NCBI GenBank assembly: GCA_905331475.1
Contig: CAJNYU010000783.1
Location: 124,001-188,000, forward strand
Length of the DNA stretch: 64,000 nucleotides
Reading direction: 5' to 3'
Source of the DNA: Rotaria socialis
Lineage: Eukaryota > Rotifera > Eurotatoria > Philodinida > Philodinidae
Shown here: in pieces, positions 49,262-59,167 of the stretch
How positions within the stretch are numbered: position 1 is the first letter of the stretch
Layout: every line of letters starts with the position of its first letter
Position numbers and translations under genes: made by a program
The notes under the pieces: model-generated
Told to the model about the DNA's origin: nothing
Seen by the model: the letters and a program-made list of their open reading frames with translations, nothing else
Database searches by the model: none

Positions 49262-51444
49262 ATGCAGAATACATTTGTAATTGCAATATTCGTTACAATT
49301 ATTGGTCTAACATTTCTTGGAACTATCATACTTAATCTTCTAGCTATTGTTTATATATTATCAACACGAGATAAAACAACGTTTTCCATGCTTGTTGTCA
49401 ATTTAGCTGTAGCTGATATTATTCACGCGGGTATGCCAAATTTTAATTCCTATCGTCTGCGTAAAAAATAGATGTTCTACTTTTTCTTTAGTGGGTATCA
49501 TCTTTTTCACTAGTACTCTATTTACACGCAGTTGGATATTCGGTGAATTTGGTTGTAAATTTAGTTTAACAATCGATGTACTTTGTACGGTGGTAAGTAG
49601 GACGCTGATAAAATAGAAAAATGTTAACATTCACATACTTGCAATTCGTTTCAAACAATTTTTAATCGTTCATCAACGTGATTGATATATAGGAAATCTT
49701 ATAGTGAGATAAAATGATCTTTATTCTTGTCCTTTAAAAATAAAAATAGAAACTTATCAATCGAACATCTTAAGTATTCTATAAAGACATCTCTTAGAAA
49801 CGCTTTTTCATCTATTGATCGTATAATAATTCATGATTAACTTTCTTTTTTCTTTGTTTGTAAATTAGTTGTCACTACAGGTCAGAGTCTGGTACTTCAG
49901 ATTTCGTATTTCAATCTACTTTAATAATTTAAAAAGGTCACGATAGTATAGACTGTCTCTAGGGACACTTCAGTTTTTTTTCTTGTTGAAAAAATTCTGC
50001 ATATATTACTTTATTCACATGCAAGCTTTTGTGCTTTATACTTTAGTTTGATTAAACTTATTCTCGCTATTTTATTCTTTATAAGAATACACACTTCGAC
50101 CGAACATAAAATCTCCTTAAATTCTACAAATATCATATATTACTAATTGTTTGCGATTCAGTGTAGATGCACACTCGATCAAGTCTTATTTTTTTAACAA
50201 GATTAGTAGATTGACAAGTATATTAATGTAATATATTTACAGTCAACTTAATTAGGAGCTAGACCTAGCAAAAATACAGGAAGATACATATGCCAACAAT
50301 AATTATACGGACTTCATGATTACATACAAAGATAAAATACCTTGTTGAAATTCTAAATTATGCCTGCGAGACGATTCCTTATTCTCTGGAACCATTAGGA
50401 TATTGCGTGGGGACTTTTAAGAAGAGATATTGTTGTATAGAAATTTTTCAGAACGTTTCAAACGATAATAAAAACAAACCAAAAAGTGCTTTATGATATA
50501 TAAAATAGCAGAGCCATAAATAGTTTCATGGATAAAACTGTCGATTAAGAAAATAAAATTCTTGATTCCTAATCTCTCTTTTCTATGTCCAGGTCATTGT
50601 TTATACAGTGGCAGCGTTAAGTATTGAACGTTATATTGATGCACGTTCAATTTTACCAGCAAAATTTCGTTCAATTATTACAGTCGGTCTATTAGTTCTT
50701 ATATGGACACTCGGTCTTCTATTGCCATATCCATTTATTTTTTATACTCACCTTTCTGAAGCTGCCGATATTTTTAATTATAATGCGAGTAAAACTTCTA
50801 CAAAGGCAATACTAGTCTATTCATGTCAATCGTATTTAACAGAAAAAGAATTGCTTGTTCATGAAATACTTCTATATATCACTGCTTTTATAATTCCATA
50901 TTCAGTAATTGTTGCATTTTCATTGAAATTACTCAAGTTTTTACGTGTTTGGGTAAAACGCAAAGAACAATTAACTCGTGCAAGTGTAACAAGAAAACGA
51001 ACGCGCGGTGTTAAACTTGTTTTATGCATTATTTTATCGTTTCTCATATGTTTTACACCATTTTGGACATTTAAATTTTATACACGTTTTATTGTTGATG
51101 AAAATGTTGTACGACGGCCATTATTACAACGTATTTTATCCTATTTACATTTACTTGTTGTTTTAATTAATCATTTCGAAGGAATACTTAATCCATTATT
51201 TTTTATTGTACTAACTGAACGTTTTTGTTTAACATTTTCAAAACGTCGAGAACGAAATTCAAGATTAATAGAAACGCGATCATCTGTTCGTGTAACTAAT
51301 GGAAGAAAAAAACCAGCAAAACTGTCATTAACGTCAACAAGAACGGCACAAAATAAGCAACTCAATGGGCTTCTACTATTGAATAATAATAATAATCATT
51401 CGGAAAATAGCAGTGGAACTCCAGTAATGCCTGAACCGCTATGA
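49262..51444 (+). CDS. Rhodopsin-family (class A) GPCR, peptide-receptor-like
   Basis: Exons 49262-49430, 49492-49592 and 50593-51444 total 1122 nt, 373 aa. Seven hydrophobic segments carry class A marks: GTIILNLLAIV with the TM1 Asn, NLAVADI with the TM2 Asp, ALSIERY in place of DRY at the end of TM3, Trp in TM4 (LVLIWTLGLLLP), Pro in TM5 (AFIIPYSVIV), CFTPF in TM6, and NPLFF in place of NPxxY in TM7. The disulfide cysteines are GEFGCKF and YSCQSYL. The tail is basic and Asn-rich. Plasma membrane receptor, G-protein coupled; ligand unknown but the pattern is closest to neuropeptide receptors. ATG at 49262 was chosen because the upstream in-frame codon at 49250 is TTG. Intron 2 is 1.0 kb. Confidence 0.9.
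49593..50592 (+). other. Long intron (1.0 kb) of the GPCR gene
   Basis: GTAAGT donor, GTCCAG acceptor, phase 0. AT-rich with no recognised feature. It lies in the TM3 coding region. Confidence 0.7.
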
Positions 51445-51850
51445 TGATGATGATTTAATTTAATTTAGATCTCATAAACAACAACAACAACAACAACAAC
51501 AGCAAACAAACAATCATAAAGTTATTTATTCAAGGCTTGAAAATAATTCTTGATAAGCGAACTAAAACTATAGATCTCGGCTAGTAAATATAATTATGTG
51601 AACGAATATGTAAAGCATTCCAATCAAAAAATCAAAAATATTTGAAATAGACTGATATTAACTGTATTGATATGTATATTTAGAGTTTGTTTATATTGTC
51701 GTTCCATGTTAATGGCATATATTATTGAATTGAAAAGTGTCTTTTGTTATTCATGAAAGTTTTCCGCATTTGAATTGAAAAATACTTAAACAAATACATA
51801 TAAATAAAAACAGTGTTGTTGATATGTCGTAAACAGTTTTACAAGAAATA
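51445..51850. repeat. GPCR 3' flank with CAA trinucleotide run
   Basis: A short GATGAT run at the stop codon and a CAACAA tract at about 51478-51505, then AT-rich DNA likely to hold the polyadenylation site. Confidence 0.5.
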
Positions 51851-52635
51851 AATGTGGAAACTTCGGATTTCATCCGAGAGTTATGTGTACTGCAAAAAGT
51901 GCATGGGATATATGAGTCATTCTAGAATGTCTGAACACCAAAATTATCATGAGAAATTAGGCAATTTGATTTCTGGATGCAGTTTTTGTGCATTTTGAGA
52001 CGCTTTTCAGGCGATGTTTCGTTAGAAAGCTACGATTTAGTTCAAAACTAATATCAGATTCGGAATCAGCGTTAAAAGCTGAGTCGATTTATATATATTG
52101 TGAATAATTCTGAGAAAGATTTATTTTTTNNNNNNNNNNNNNNNNNNNNNNNNNNNNNNNNNNNNNNNNNNNNNNNNNNNNNNNNNNNNNNNNNNNNNNN
52201 NNNNNNNNNNNNNNNNNNNNNNNNNNNNNNNNNNNNNNNNNNNNNNNNNNNNNNNNNNNNNNNNNNNNNNNNNNNNNNNNNNNNNNNNNNNNNNNNNNNN
52301 NNNNNNNNNNNNNNNNNNNNNNNNNNTAAAAACTGAGTCGATTAATATATATTGTGAATAATACTGAGAAAAAACATTTTTTTTTGAAAAATCTCTGTAT
52401 CCTCCCCCCGCAGGGATGGTCTGATCAAAAATGACAATTTTTTCGATAACTCAGCCATTTCTTCACAGATTGCTTTCATCTTCGAACTTGACTGAGACAT
52501 TGATGAGATCATTCTGTGTACAAAATTTCAGCTCAATCGAATGCAATTGTGAAGAGTTATCGAATAAACGGCCGGCCGGACACACTGACCGATTTTAGTA
52601 GTGTACTCGCTTTTTGAGTACACAAAAAAGAAGAA
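51851..52635 (-). repeat. Dispersed repeat family, copy 2 (inverted, interrupted by N gap)
   Basis: Reverse-orientation copy of the family seen at 41131 and 56363. It starts with the terminal motif (AACTTCGGATTTCATCCGAG, GTTATGTGTACTGC) and ends with GTGTACTCGCTTTTTGAGTA near 52620, itself a small inverted repeat. An N gap at 52130-52326 interrupts it. Confidence 0.85.
52130..52326. other. Assembly gap (197 N)
   Basis: Unsequenced bases inside repeat copy 2. The sequence before the gap (CTGAGTCGATTTATATATAT, TGTGAATAATTCTGAG) recurs almost unchanged just after it, so the two contig ends probably overlap. Confidence 0.95.
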
Positions 52636-52807
52636 ATCTTTCTTTACAATTCACACAGTACATTTATAAATTAAAAAAAAAAGAATTTGTTTTGCTAACC
52701 AATAAATGTAAGTTTGATCAGACAGCTTAAAACCAAGTTTAAATTTAAAATATGAAAAATTCTCCAAGTTGTAGGTTACATTCATCATAATTTCACTTTA
52801 ACAAACA

Positions 52808-54661
52808 TTAGAATGCTTCGACTTGAGTTTCGGGAAGTAATGCAATAAGTCTCTGTAAAATAGTTACATCTGGATGGCCCAGCGGTAAATATGCTTGTCG
52901 AATGTCTAATGCTTTTTGATAAAATTTCCGTGCTTCAATTGGTTTTCCTTCTTGATTGTGTATTGAACCTAGATTATAATAGCATGAACTTTTAAGTTCT
53001 TCTTTTAATATGCTACTTTCTGGATAATTTTCAACGATTTCTAAAGCACGAAATCCGTGTGTTAGTGCATGATCAAATTGACTTTGTTCTTCATAAACTA
53101 ATGCTTTATTTGAATATAATGGTACTAGACAAATATGATCTTGTAGATCACAATTGGGTATATGAAGGCGTCCAATCTTTCGCACATTTGTATATTCTTC
53201 CAATGCCTTTTCATATTCACCTATACCATCATAAATAATACCCATATTATAATGTAAAATAATTGCTCGAAGTGCTTGAGGATTATCAGATAGGGCTTGT
53301 TTAAATAATTTAGTAGTTGATTTAAATAGATGTAATCGACTCATAATTGTATAACCAACATCGGTTAAATTGACATCGTCGATATTGTTTGTGTTTATAT
53401 TTTGTGTTAGTTTACTGTATTTTTGATCATTTTTATTAAGTAATGTCATGTGTATGATCCATGCTGACGATACATTAATAAGTTTTTCAATTTTATTAAT
53501 ACGGTATACACTAAAAATTGATATGAGATATTCTCTTTCATGAACAAACTGACTTTTAGCACCAATATTAGCGTATGGAACAATTGATTTCTTTGTTTCA
53601 TCAATATGAATTTGAAAAACTACGCGAACTGTATTACCATTTGATACGACTACTTTTTGTTGGTCAATATACATGACTGCAATACTTAGTTCAGGATTTG
53701 CAGATACAAATTGATTGATTGACACTAATCCACCAATATTTTGTTTGATTTTATCAAAGTCATACTCAGATAAGAATTGGCCAAAGAAAAGATTAAGTGG
53801 TTCATTTCCTATTCTTTGAACATCACTTGTTTCTAATAGTTTTGAATCTAAATCTTTTATGAATCGATGCATGGAATATAAAGCATAAAGATCATTTGTT
53901 CGTAATGCTCTAATAATAATACCTTGCAAAAAATAATTTTTCGTATACCAATATATAGGATTATATTTTGCATAATTTAAGTCGAAATTATTGATTAATT
54001 CCAATTGATGATCGGTTCTATATTCATTTCGACAATAATTAATCATATCTTGTTTTCCATGATCAGATGAATTCATATTCAATACAATTGCTCTATTGAT
54101 CTTTGAATAAAATAAAAAAATATTTTTTTTTTCTATTTTTACTGGATCCGTTTCCATAGTGATAAGATCAAATTCAATTCGATCGTACTCAGCTGATGAT
54201 CGTGCCATTACATGCTGTTTTAATGATTCGCATATTTCATTGATTTCCGTACATACACCGCGAACTTTTGGATAATGTCTTGACCATGCAAGATGCTTTT
54301 CTTTTTGAATACAAAATATGTAAATTGAATGCATTTGTTCATAATTGTGAATTTTTGGTACAAGTTCTTGGCCCATGCCGCCTGATGCAAGTAAACATAC
54401 ATTATTGGCATCTTTGATAAAGTCTAGACAGGCATTGGATTCATTGAATGTATGTACAAGTTGTCGATTTGGATTTAGAACACATGCTAATTGTTTTATA
54501 GTATTTAAATAATCGTCGATATTACTGTCGGTACCAATCGCTGCGTCGCACCAAACAAATACGAATGACTTTTCAAATGTTTCAATCCATTTTACGTCGA
54601 AAACATCCAGACATTTTACAATATTTTTGCCTTTATTCTTCGGTCCTGGTGTATTGCCCAT
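52808..54661 (-). CDS. ART-TPR protein (ADP-ribosyltransferase fold with TPRs), catalytic motif degraded
   Basis: Intronless, 617 aa. An N-terminal alpha/beta domain (about 30-150; FVFVWCDAAIG, VCLLASGGMGQELVPKI, SIYIFC) matches one I recall preceding ART domains in bdelloid proteins. The ART fold follows at about 230-395: NPIYWYTKNYFLQ, GGLVSINQFVSANPELS, then E375-R-E377 in HEREYLISIFSVYRI. At least four TPR-like hairpins fill 440-600 (HYNMGIIYDGIGEYEKALEE, YSNKALVYEEQSQFDHALTH, YYNLGSIHNQEGKPIEARKF). The R-S-E motif is altered: where relatives have Y-R-G-Q this reads F-F-G-Q (F293), and the STS-type motif reads SAN, while E-x-E is kept. Mono-ADP-ribosylation of a protein target would be the family role; activity here is doubtful. 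Probably cytosolic. Confidence 0.8.
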   Translation of the reverse strand: MGNTPGPKNKGKNIVKCLDVFDVKWIETFEKSFVFVWCDAAIGTDSNIDDYLNTIKQLACVLNPNRQLVHTFNESNACLDFIKDANNVCLLASGGMGQELVPKIHNYEQMHSIYIFCIQKEKHLAWSRHYPKVRGVCTEINEICESLKQHVMARSSAEYDRIEFDLITMETDPVKIEKKNIFLFYSKINRAIVLNMNSSDHGKQDMINYCRNEYRTDHQLELINNFDLNYAKYNPIYWYTKNYFLQGIIIRALRTNDLYALYSMHRFIKDLDSKLLETSDVQRIGNEPLNLFFGQFLSEYDFDKIKQNIGGLVSINQFVSANPELSIAVMYIDQQKVVVSNGNTVRVVFQIHIDETKKSIVPYANIGAKSQFVHEREYLISIFSVYRINKIEKLINVSSAWIIHMTLLNKNDQKYSKLTQNINTNNIDDVNLTDVGYTIMSRLHLFKSTTKLFKQALSDNPQALRAIILHYNMGIIYDGIGEYEKALEEYTNVRKIGRLHIPNCDLQDHICLVPLYSNKALVYEEQSQFDHALTHGFRALEIVENYPESSILKEELKSSCYYNLGSIHNQEGKPIEARKFYQKALDIRQAYLPLGHPDVTILQRLIALLPETQVEAF

Positions 54662-56362
54662 GTGAAGAAAATATACTAATCGAGATGCGTTTTGTTTTGT
54701 TACCTATGACAATTGTAGCTGTTTATCGTGTGTGTTTTTGATGAATGAAATTCGCAATGCTGTGTTGTTTTAAAAAGAAGTAGGAAGAGAATGAATGAAA
54801 AAAAAATGACGACTGGATTTATAGTCTCGCTGGGTGTCGTGGAATGTTCTCTTTACTCAATAGGGTCGCATATTTTGCTTTTCGAACGCTAGTCGAAAGA
54901 AAAAGCATACATGATTATTCGCTATTCTAGCAGCTTGAATCATGTTTCTATGATTTTTATTCGATGTTTTTGTCACATCAAAACAATGAAGAAAGCAAAA
55001 GCAGTGCATCATAGAAAAGCAAAAATAACGAAACACTGAGTCATGAAATAAAGCAAGAAAGACGCGAAACTCACCTATACTCTTGCGAAAGCATTAAAAG
55101 TAAATTGAATGATTTTTTACTATATTTGCGAATTTGTTGTGCTGCGACAAATGTCAAGTGAGAGCACTCAAAATAGATTAATTATCGTAAAAACCATTCT
55201 CTAATTTGATATTATGTTTCATTGGAAGCATGATATTCGACAGAAGTTTATTCAGTAAACTATGTATTACTTTGAATGTTAAAAATAAGTCTTTTAAATA
55301 GATTTCTTCTATTATTTTTATATAACAGAATACAAAATTTTCCTCTAATTTTTATACAGTACTCATCAACATTTTTGTAGAATTCAGTCTGTTAAAGCCA
55401 ACAGTATTTCTTTGATAAGAAAATGACATATATAGATTTCGAGTAATGATGAGAATGAGCCGAACGCATTTTCTTTTCTTGTCTTCACGTTTTTGAATAA
55501 TATATCTAGTCGTTTCAAATAAATTTGTTTTAGACATATTGTAACAATCTTTTCATTGTGAAATGCAGAATGATTAGCTTTATAATTCATCAAGAAAGCC
55601 TACGACGGGAATTCAAATGCGTCTAGCGCATCTAGCTCTTATAGCCTCAATACTTATTTATATCGTTTTTGATCTTGTTTGTAATTTGGCCAAAAAAACA
55701 AATGTATGTTTTTTTTATCAGCATTATTTACTTGATATGAAAAATCGATTAGTTCGGCATATAGCAAATTTATCTATAGAACCAAGAAAATAAAATATTC
55801 ATCGAGTAGTAGTTTTGAATGCTTAAAATTGATCTCCGATGAATGTAACCTTTCAGGTAAAAAGTTAGACGATGCGAAAATAAGGCTGTCATGTTGAAAG
55901 GGCCAAAGTTTGACAGCGATTAGTTTACACTATGAATCACAGTAGTGTGTGCATGTTTTTCTTGTACTGATTTCGATTTTGTTTTTCATAACTGCAGTTC
56001 GAAATCTTCTAATGGCGTAGAACGAAACATTTTGGATTAATATTGAAACTATTAGAGCCTCATGTATTTACCATGTTTGAATTTCTAAAAGATTTTTGAA
56101 ATATTTTCAAAGCTACATTTCCTATGGAATAGTAAAAAATAACATCATTAAAACATGTCAAAAAAATATCATTAAAAGTAACCCGATCAGTAGCATTCAA
56201 CCGCGAGAAAAAAGAACGCAAAAAAGAAAATACCTATTTCAATTTCGAACTGCTAATGACTTATATAAAACAACTAAGAAACAATTTACCTTGAAAATTT
56301 AAACATTTTTCTTTAGACTAAATGATTTAAAATTATCTACCATTCTATTGGCAATATATATT
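54662..56362. other. Upstream region of the ART-TPR gene and non-coding DNA
   Basis: AT-rich; ORFs such as 55352-55593 (-) and 56096-56302 (+) have no domain, low complexity and no splice context. Nothing else was recognised. Confidence 0.5.
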
Positions 56363-56887
56363 GTGTTTTTGTGTACTCCAAAAAAAAATGAGTGCACTCT
56401 AGATTCGGTCAGTGTGTCCGGCCGTTAACACGATAACGTTTGAAAGCCTCATCCAATTGTCATGAAATTTTGTACACAGAATGATCTCATCAATGTCTCA
56501 GTCAAGTTCGAAGATGAAAGCAATCTGTGAAGAAATGGCTGAGTTATCGAAAAAATTGTCATTTTTGATCAGACCATCCCTGAGGGGGAGTACAGAGATT
56601 TTTCAAAAAAAAATGTTTTTTCTCAGTATTATTCACAATATATATGAATCGACTCAGTTTTTAACGCTGATTCCGAATCTGATATTAGTTTTGAACTAAA
56701 TCGTAGCTTTCTAACGGAGCATCGCCTGAAAAACGTCTCAAAATGCACAAAAACTGCGTCCAGAAATCAAATTGCCTAGTTTCTCATGATAATTTTGGTG
56801 TTCAGGCATTCTAGAATGACTCATATGTCCCATGCACTTTTTGCATTACACATAACTCTCGGATGAATTCCGAAGTTTCTACATTTA
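56363..56887 (+). repeat. Dispersed repeat family, copy 3 (most compact)
   Basis: Runs from GTGTACTCC (about 56371) to CGGATGAATTCCGAAGTTTC (about 56880). It is collinear with copies 1 and 2, without the N gap of copy 2 or the unique insert of copy 1. The ORF 56481-56699 lies inside it, is not shared as a conserved protein, and is not called. Confidence 0.85.
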
Positions 56888-58848
56888 TTTTAGTTTAAAA
56901 TATGTGTTTTAAACTGTTCTCAATGAAATATCGCACAGAATTTATTATTACTACATATCGACTGAAAAAGCATATTTTGAGAAAATCTTGAGGTCGCAAA
57001 ATTTCAAAGAAAAAAAACGAAAAATCTGTGCATAAATGTAAAAGAAAATTTAGACGAGCAAAGGTTCAATTTCTCGTAAATATCTGTTTTGATTATTGTT
57101 TTCAACTTTTATTAACACGAAAATGTAGATGTTTCTTTTGAAATTGCGATCAAAAAAATTTAAAAGTCAGGTATTGAAAAAATTTTATATATCCAATAAT
57201 TTTACCCTTGACTCCAAGTATTTATTTATAACTCCGGAATACAGAACGAAATTTTTTTTCTAAACGTGATATTCTACAAGACAATCACTATCTCTACCTT
57301 GATTGCTCTTGAATATCATATAAAAGATATAAAATCATGGATGTATCGAAAGTAAAACGTTTTACATTCGCGTAGAAAATTTCTCTGGTTTGGAATAAAA
57401 ATAAAATTTGTGAGATTTTCTCCTGTGTCTTCCTGTTCTGACATTGAAGTCTATTTTCAAATTTGTACAGACAAGGAGTTAAAATTGGTAGGCGCAAAGA
57501 TCTACATCTGAACCTGTATTAAAAAGTCTTTGAAAAAAGAAACAAAATAAAGAAAAAGAAATCTTACGCATTTTATTTCTTATTAAAAACAAAAAGTTTC
57601 AACTCAGAACAAAGTGTTTTTGCTGTTGATGCATCACCAATCTAATATTTTATAAATTAAATTTACGAAATAATAAAGGGAAAGTTAATTTTGATACATT
57701 AAAGTATCGTGAGAACTATTCTAACATAAAACGAAGTTGAATAGCACTATGATGACAATGATTGACCCTCGCCACATATTTTAACATTCGTCAATTTTAT
57801 ATTTTGATAGAAAACATAAAGAGCTGGACTGTTTTGATAAAATCGACAGAAACAAAATCAGATAGTCGCTCATTGTTATTTTATTCGCCATAAACACGAC
57901 TTTAACGCATTCTACTAGCAGCTTTCTGTCCCCTGCTAACAAAACAAAAGATACTCACACTATTTCATGTTTTCATAAGCTGATGATATATTAGAATTTA
58001 ATTATGAATACATTTAATTTATGTATCAAATTCATGATTTACATGAGTGCATCGTTTTATTTGATGGCTAAACACTATAAAGAAAGGGTTGAAGTCAACT
58101 TGATAATGTTTTCATTCTATGAAATTTACATATTTTGATCATTTTTATGATAAACCCCTACACAGAATAGAAGCCCACTGCGATGTTTAGTTAATTCGGC
58201 AATGTTAGTTTCATATAATTATTAAGATTAAAACGAATAATGATTCTTCTAATAGTTGATATTTTAGATGGAATCAAATAATGTATTATATATATATATC
58301 TTTAAGCTCTTGTAATAATTTTCACACTCTCATAGAGAGAACAAATGTATCTACTAACTAGACGCGCCAAACATAACATAGTTCAATTTCAAAACGCGAC
58401 AAAGAAAAAGCGATAAAGACGAGAGAGAGAAAAAGAATATATAGCGAGAAACTCGCGCGAAATCAGAAACAAGACATGTGACGACACATGGTGGCGTCAC
58501 ACCCACCTTCTGGGTTAGATTTATCCGTTGAGAATCAAGGTTTACTTCATGAAAAATGAACTAAAACCGATGGCAAATGACAGGATGAATGTTTTTCTAT
58601 CAAATAACGCAAAAACTGGCATCAGAGCATGCTTTGTTACAAAATTATAGCTTGTGGAACAGACACATCACCCACGGGCTTCTATTCTGTAGGGGGGTTT
58701 ACATAGGTTTTCTCTTTTTTTGCTCGTATGTGTCACTTTAATTTCGTTCTTTTTCTTTTATAATGTTTATTAAGCTTTTCTTCACCTACTTACCTTCACT
58801 CAATAGCTTTCATCCCGTCTATGACATTCGATAAATGATTCATTGCCT
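56888..58848. other. Intergenic AT-rich region
   Basis: No gene recognised. A GAGA-type purine patch near 58418-58440 and a GC-richer stretch near 58480-58520 have no assignable role. Confidence 0.5.
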
Positions 58849-59167
58849 CCCATGTCGTGGACGTACGGCGGGAAACGGCCGGAAAGCACAGGAAAGCGCT
58901 GGAAACTGGAAGCAGTATTCCAGTTGGAAGTTACCGGATTTTCTTCCTGTAGATTCCGATCAACTTCCAGATGTAAAACACAGAAAACTGACCGGAAAAC
59001 ACAGGAAACTGACCGGAATCCACAGGAAAAAAATCCGGTAACTTCCAACTGGAATACTGCTTCCAGTTTCCAGTGCTTTCCCATGCTTTCCGGCCAGATA
59101 CGGTGATTTTTCCGCATCTTTCCGGCCGGTTCCTACAGTATCCGTCCTCCGGAATCATTGACCTGGG
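58849..59167. mobile_element. GC-rich foldback/MITE element, copy 2
   Basis: 319 bp nearly identical to 33437-33759. I see only two differences in the shared part (CCCATGTCG for CCCAGGTCG at the left end, CCTACAGT for CCTGCAGT near the right end). The encoded frames are identical in both copies. Terminal motifs are CCCATGTC and GACCTGGG. Same internal inverted repeat; no ORF of its own. The high identity implies recent movement or conversion between copies. Confidence 0.85.
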
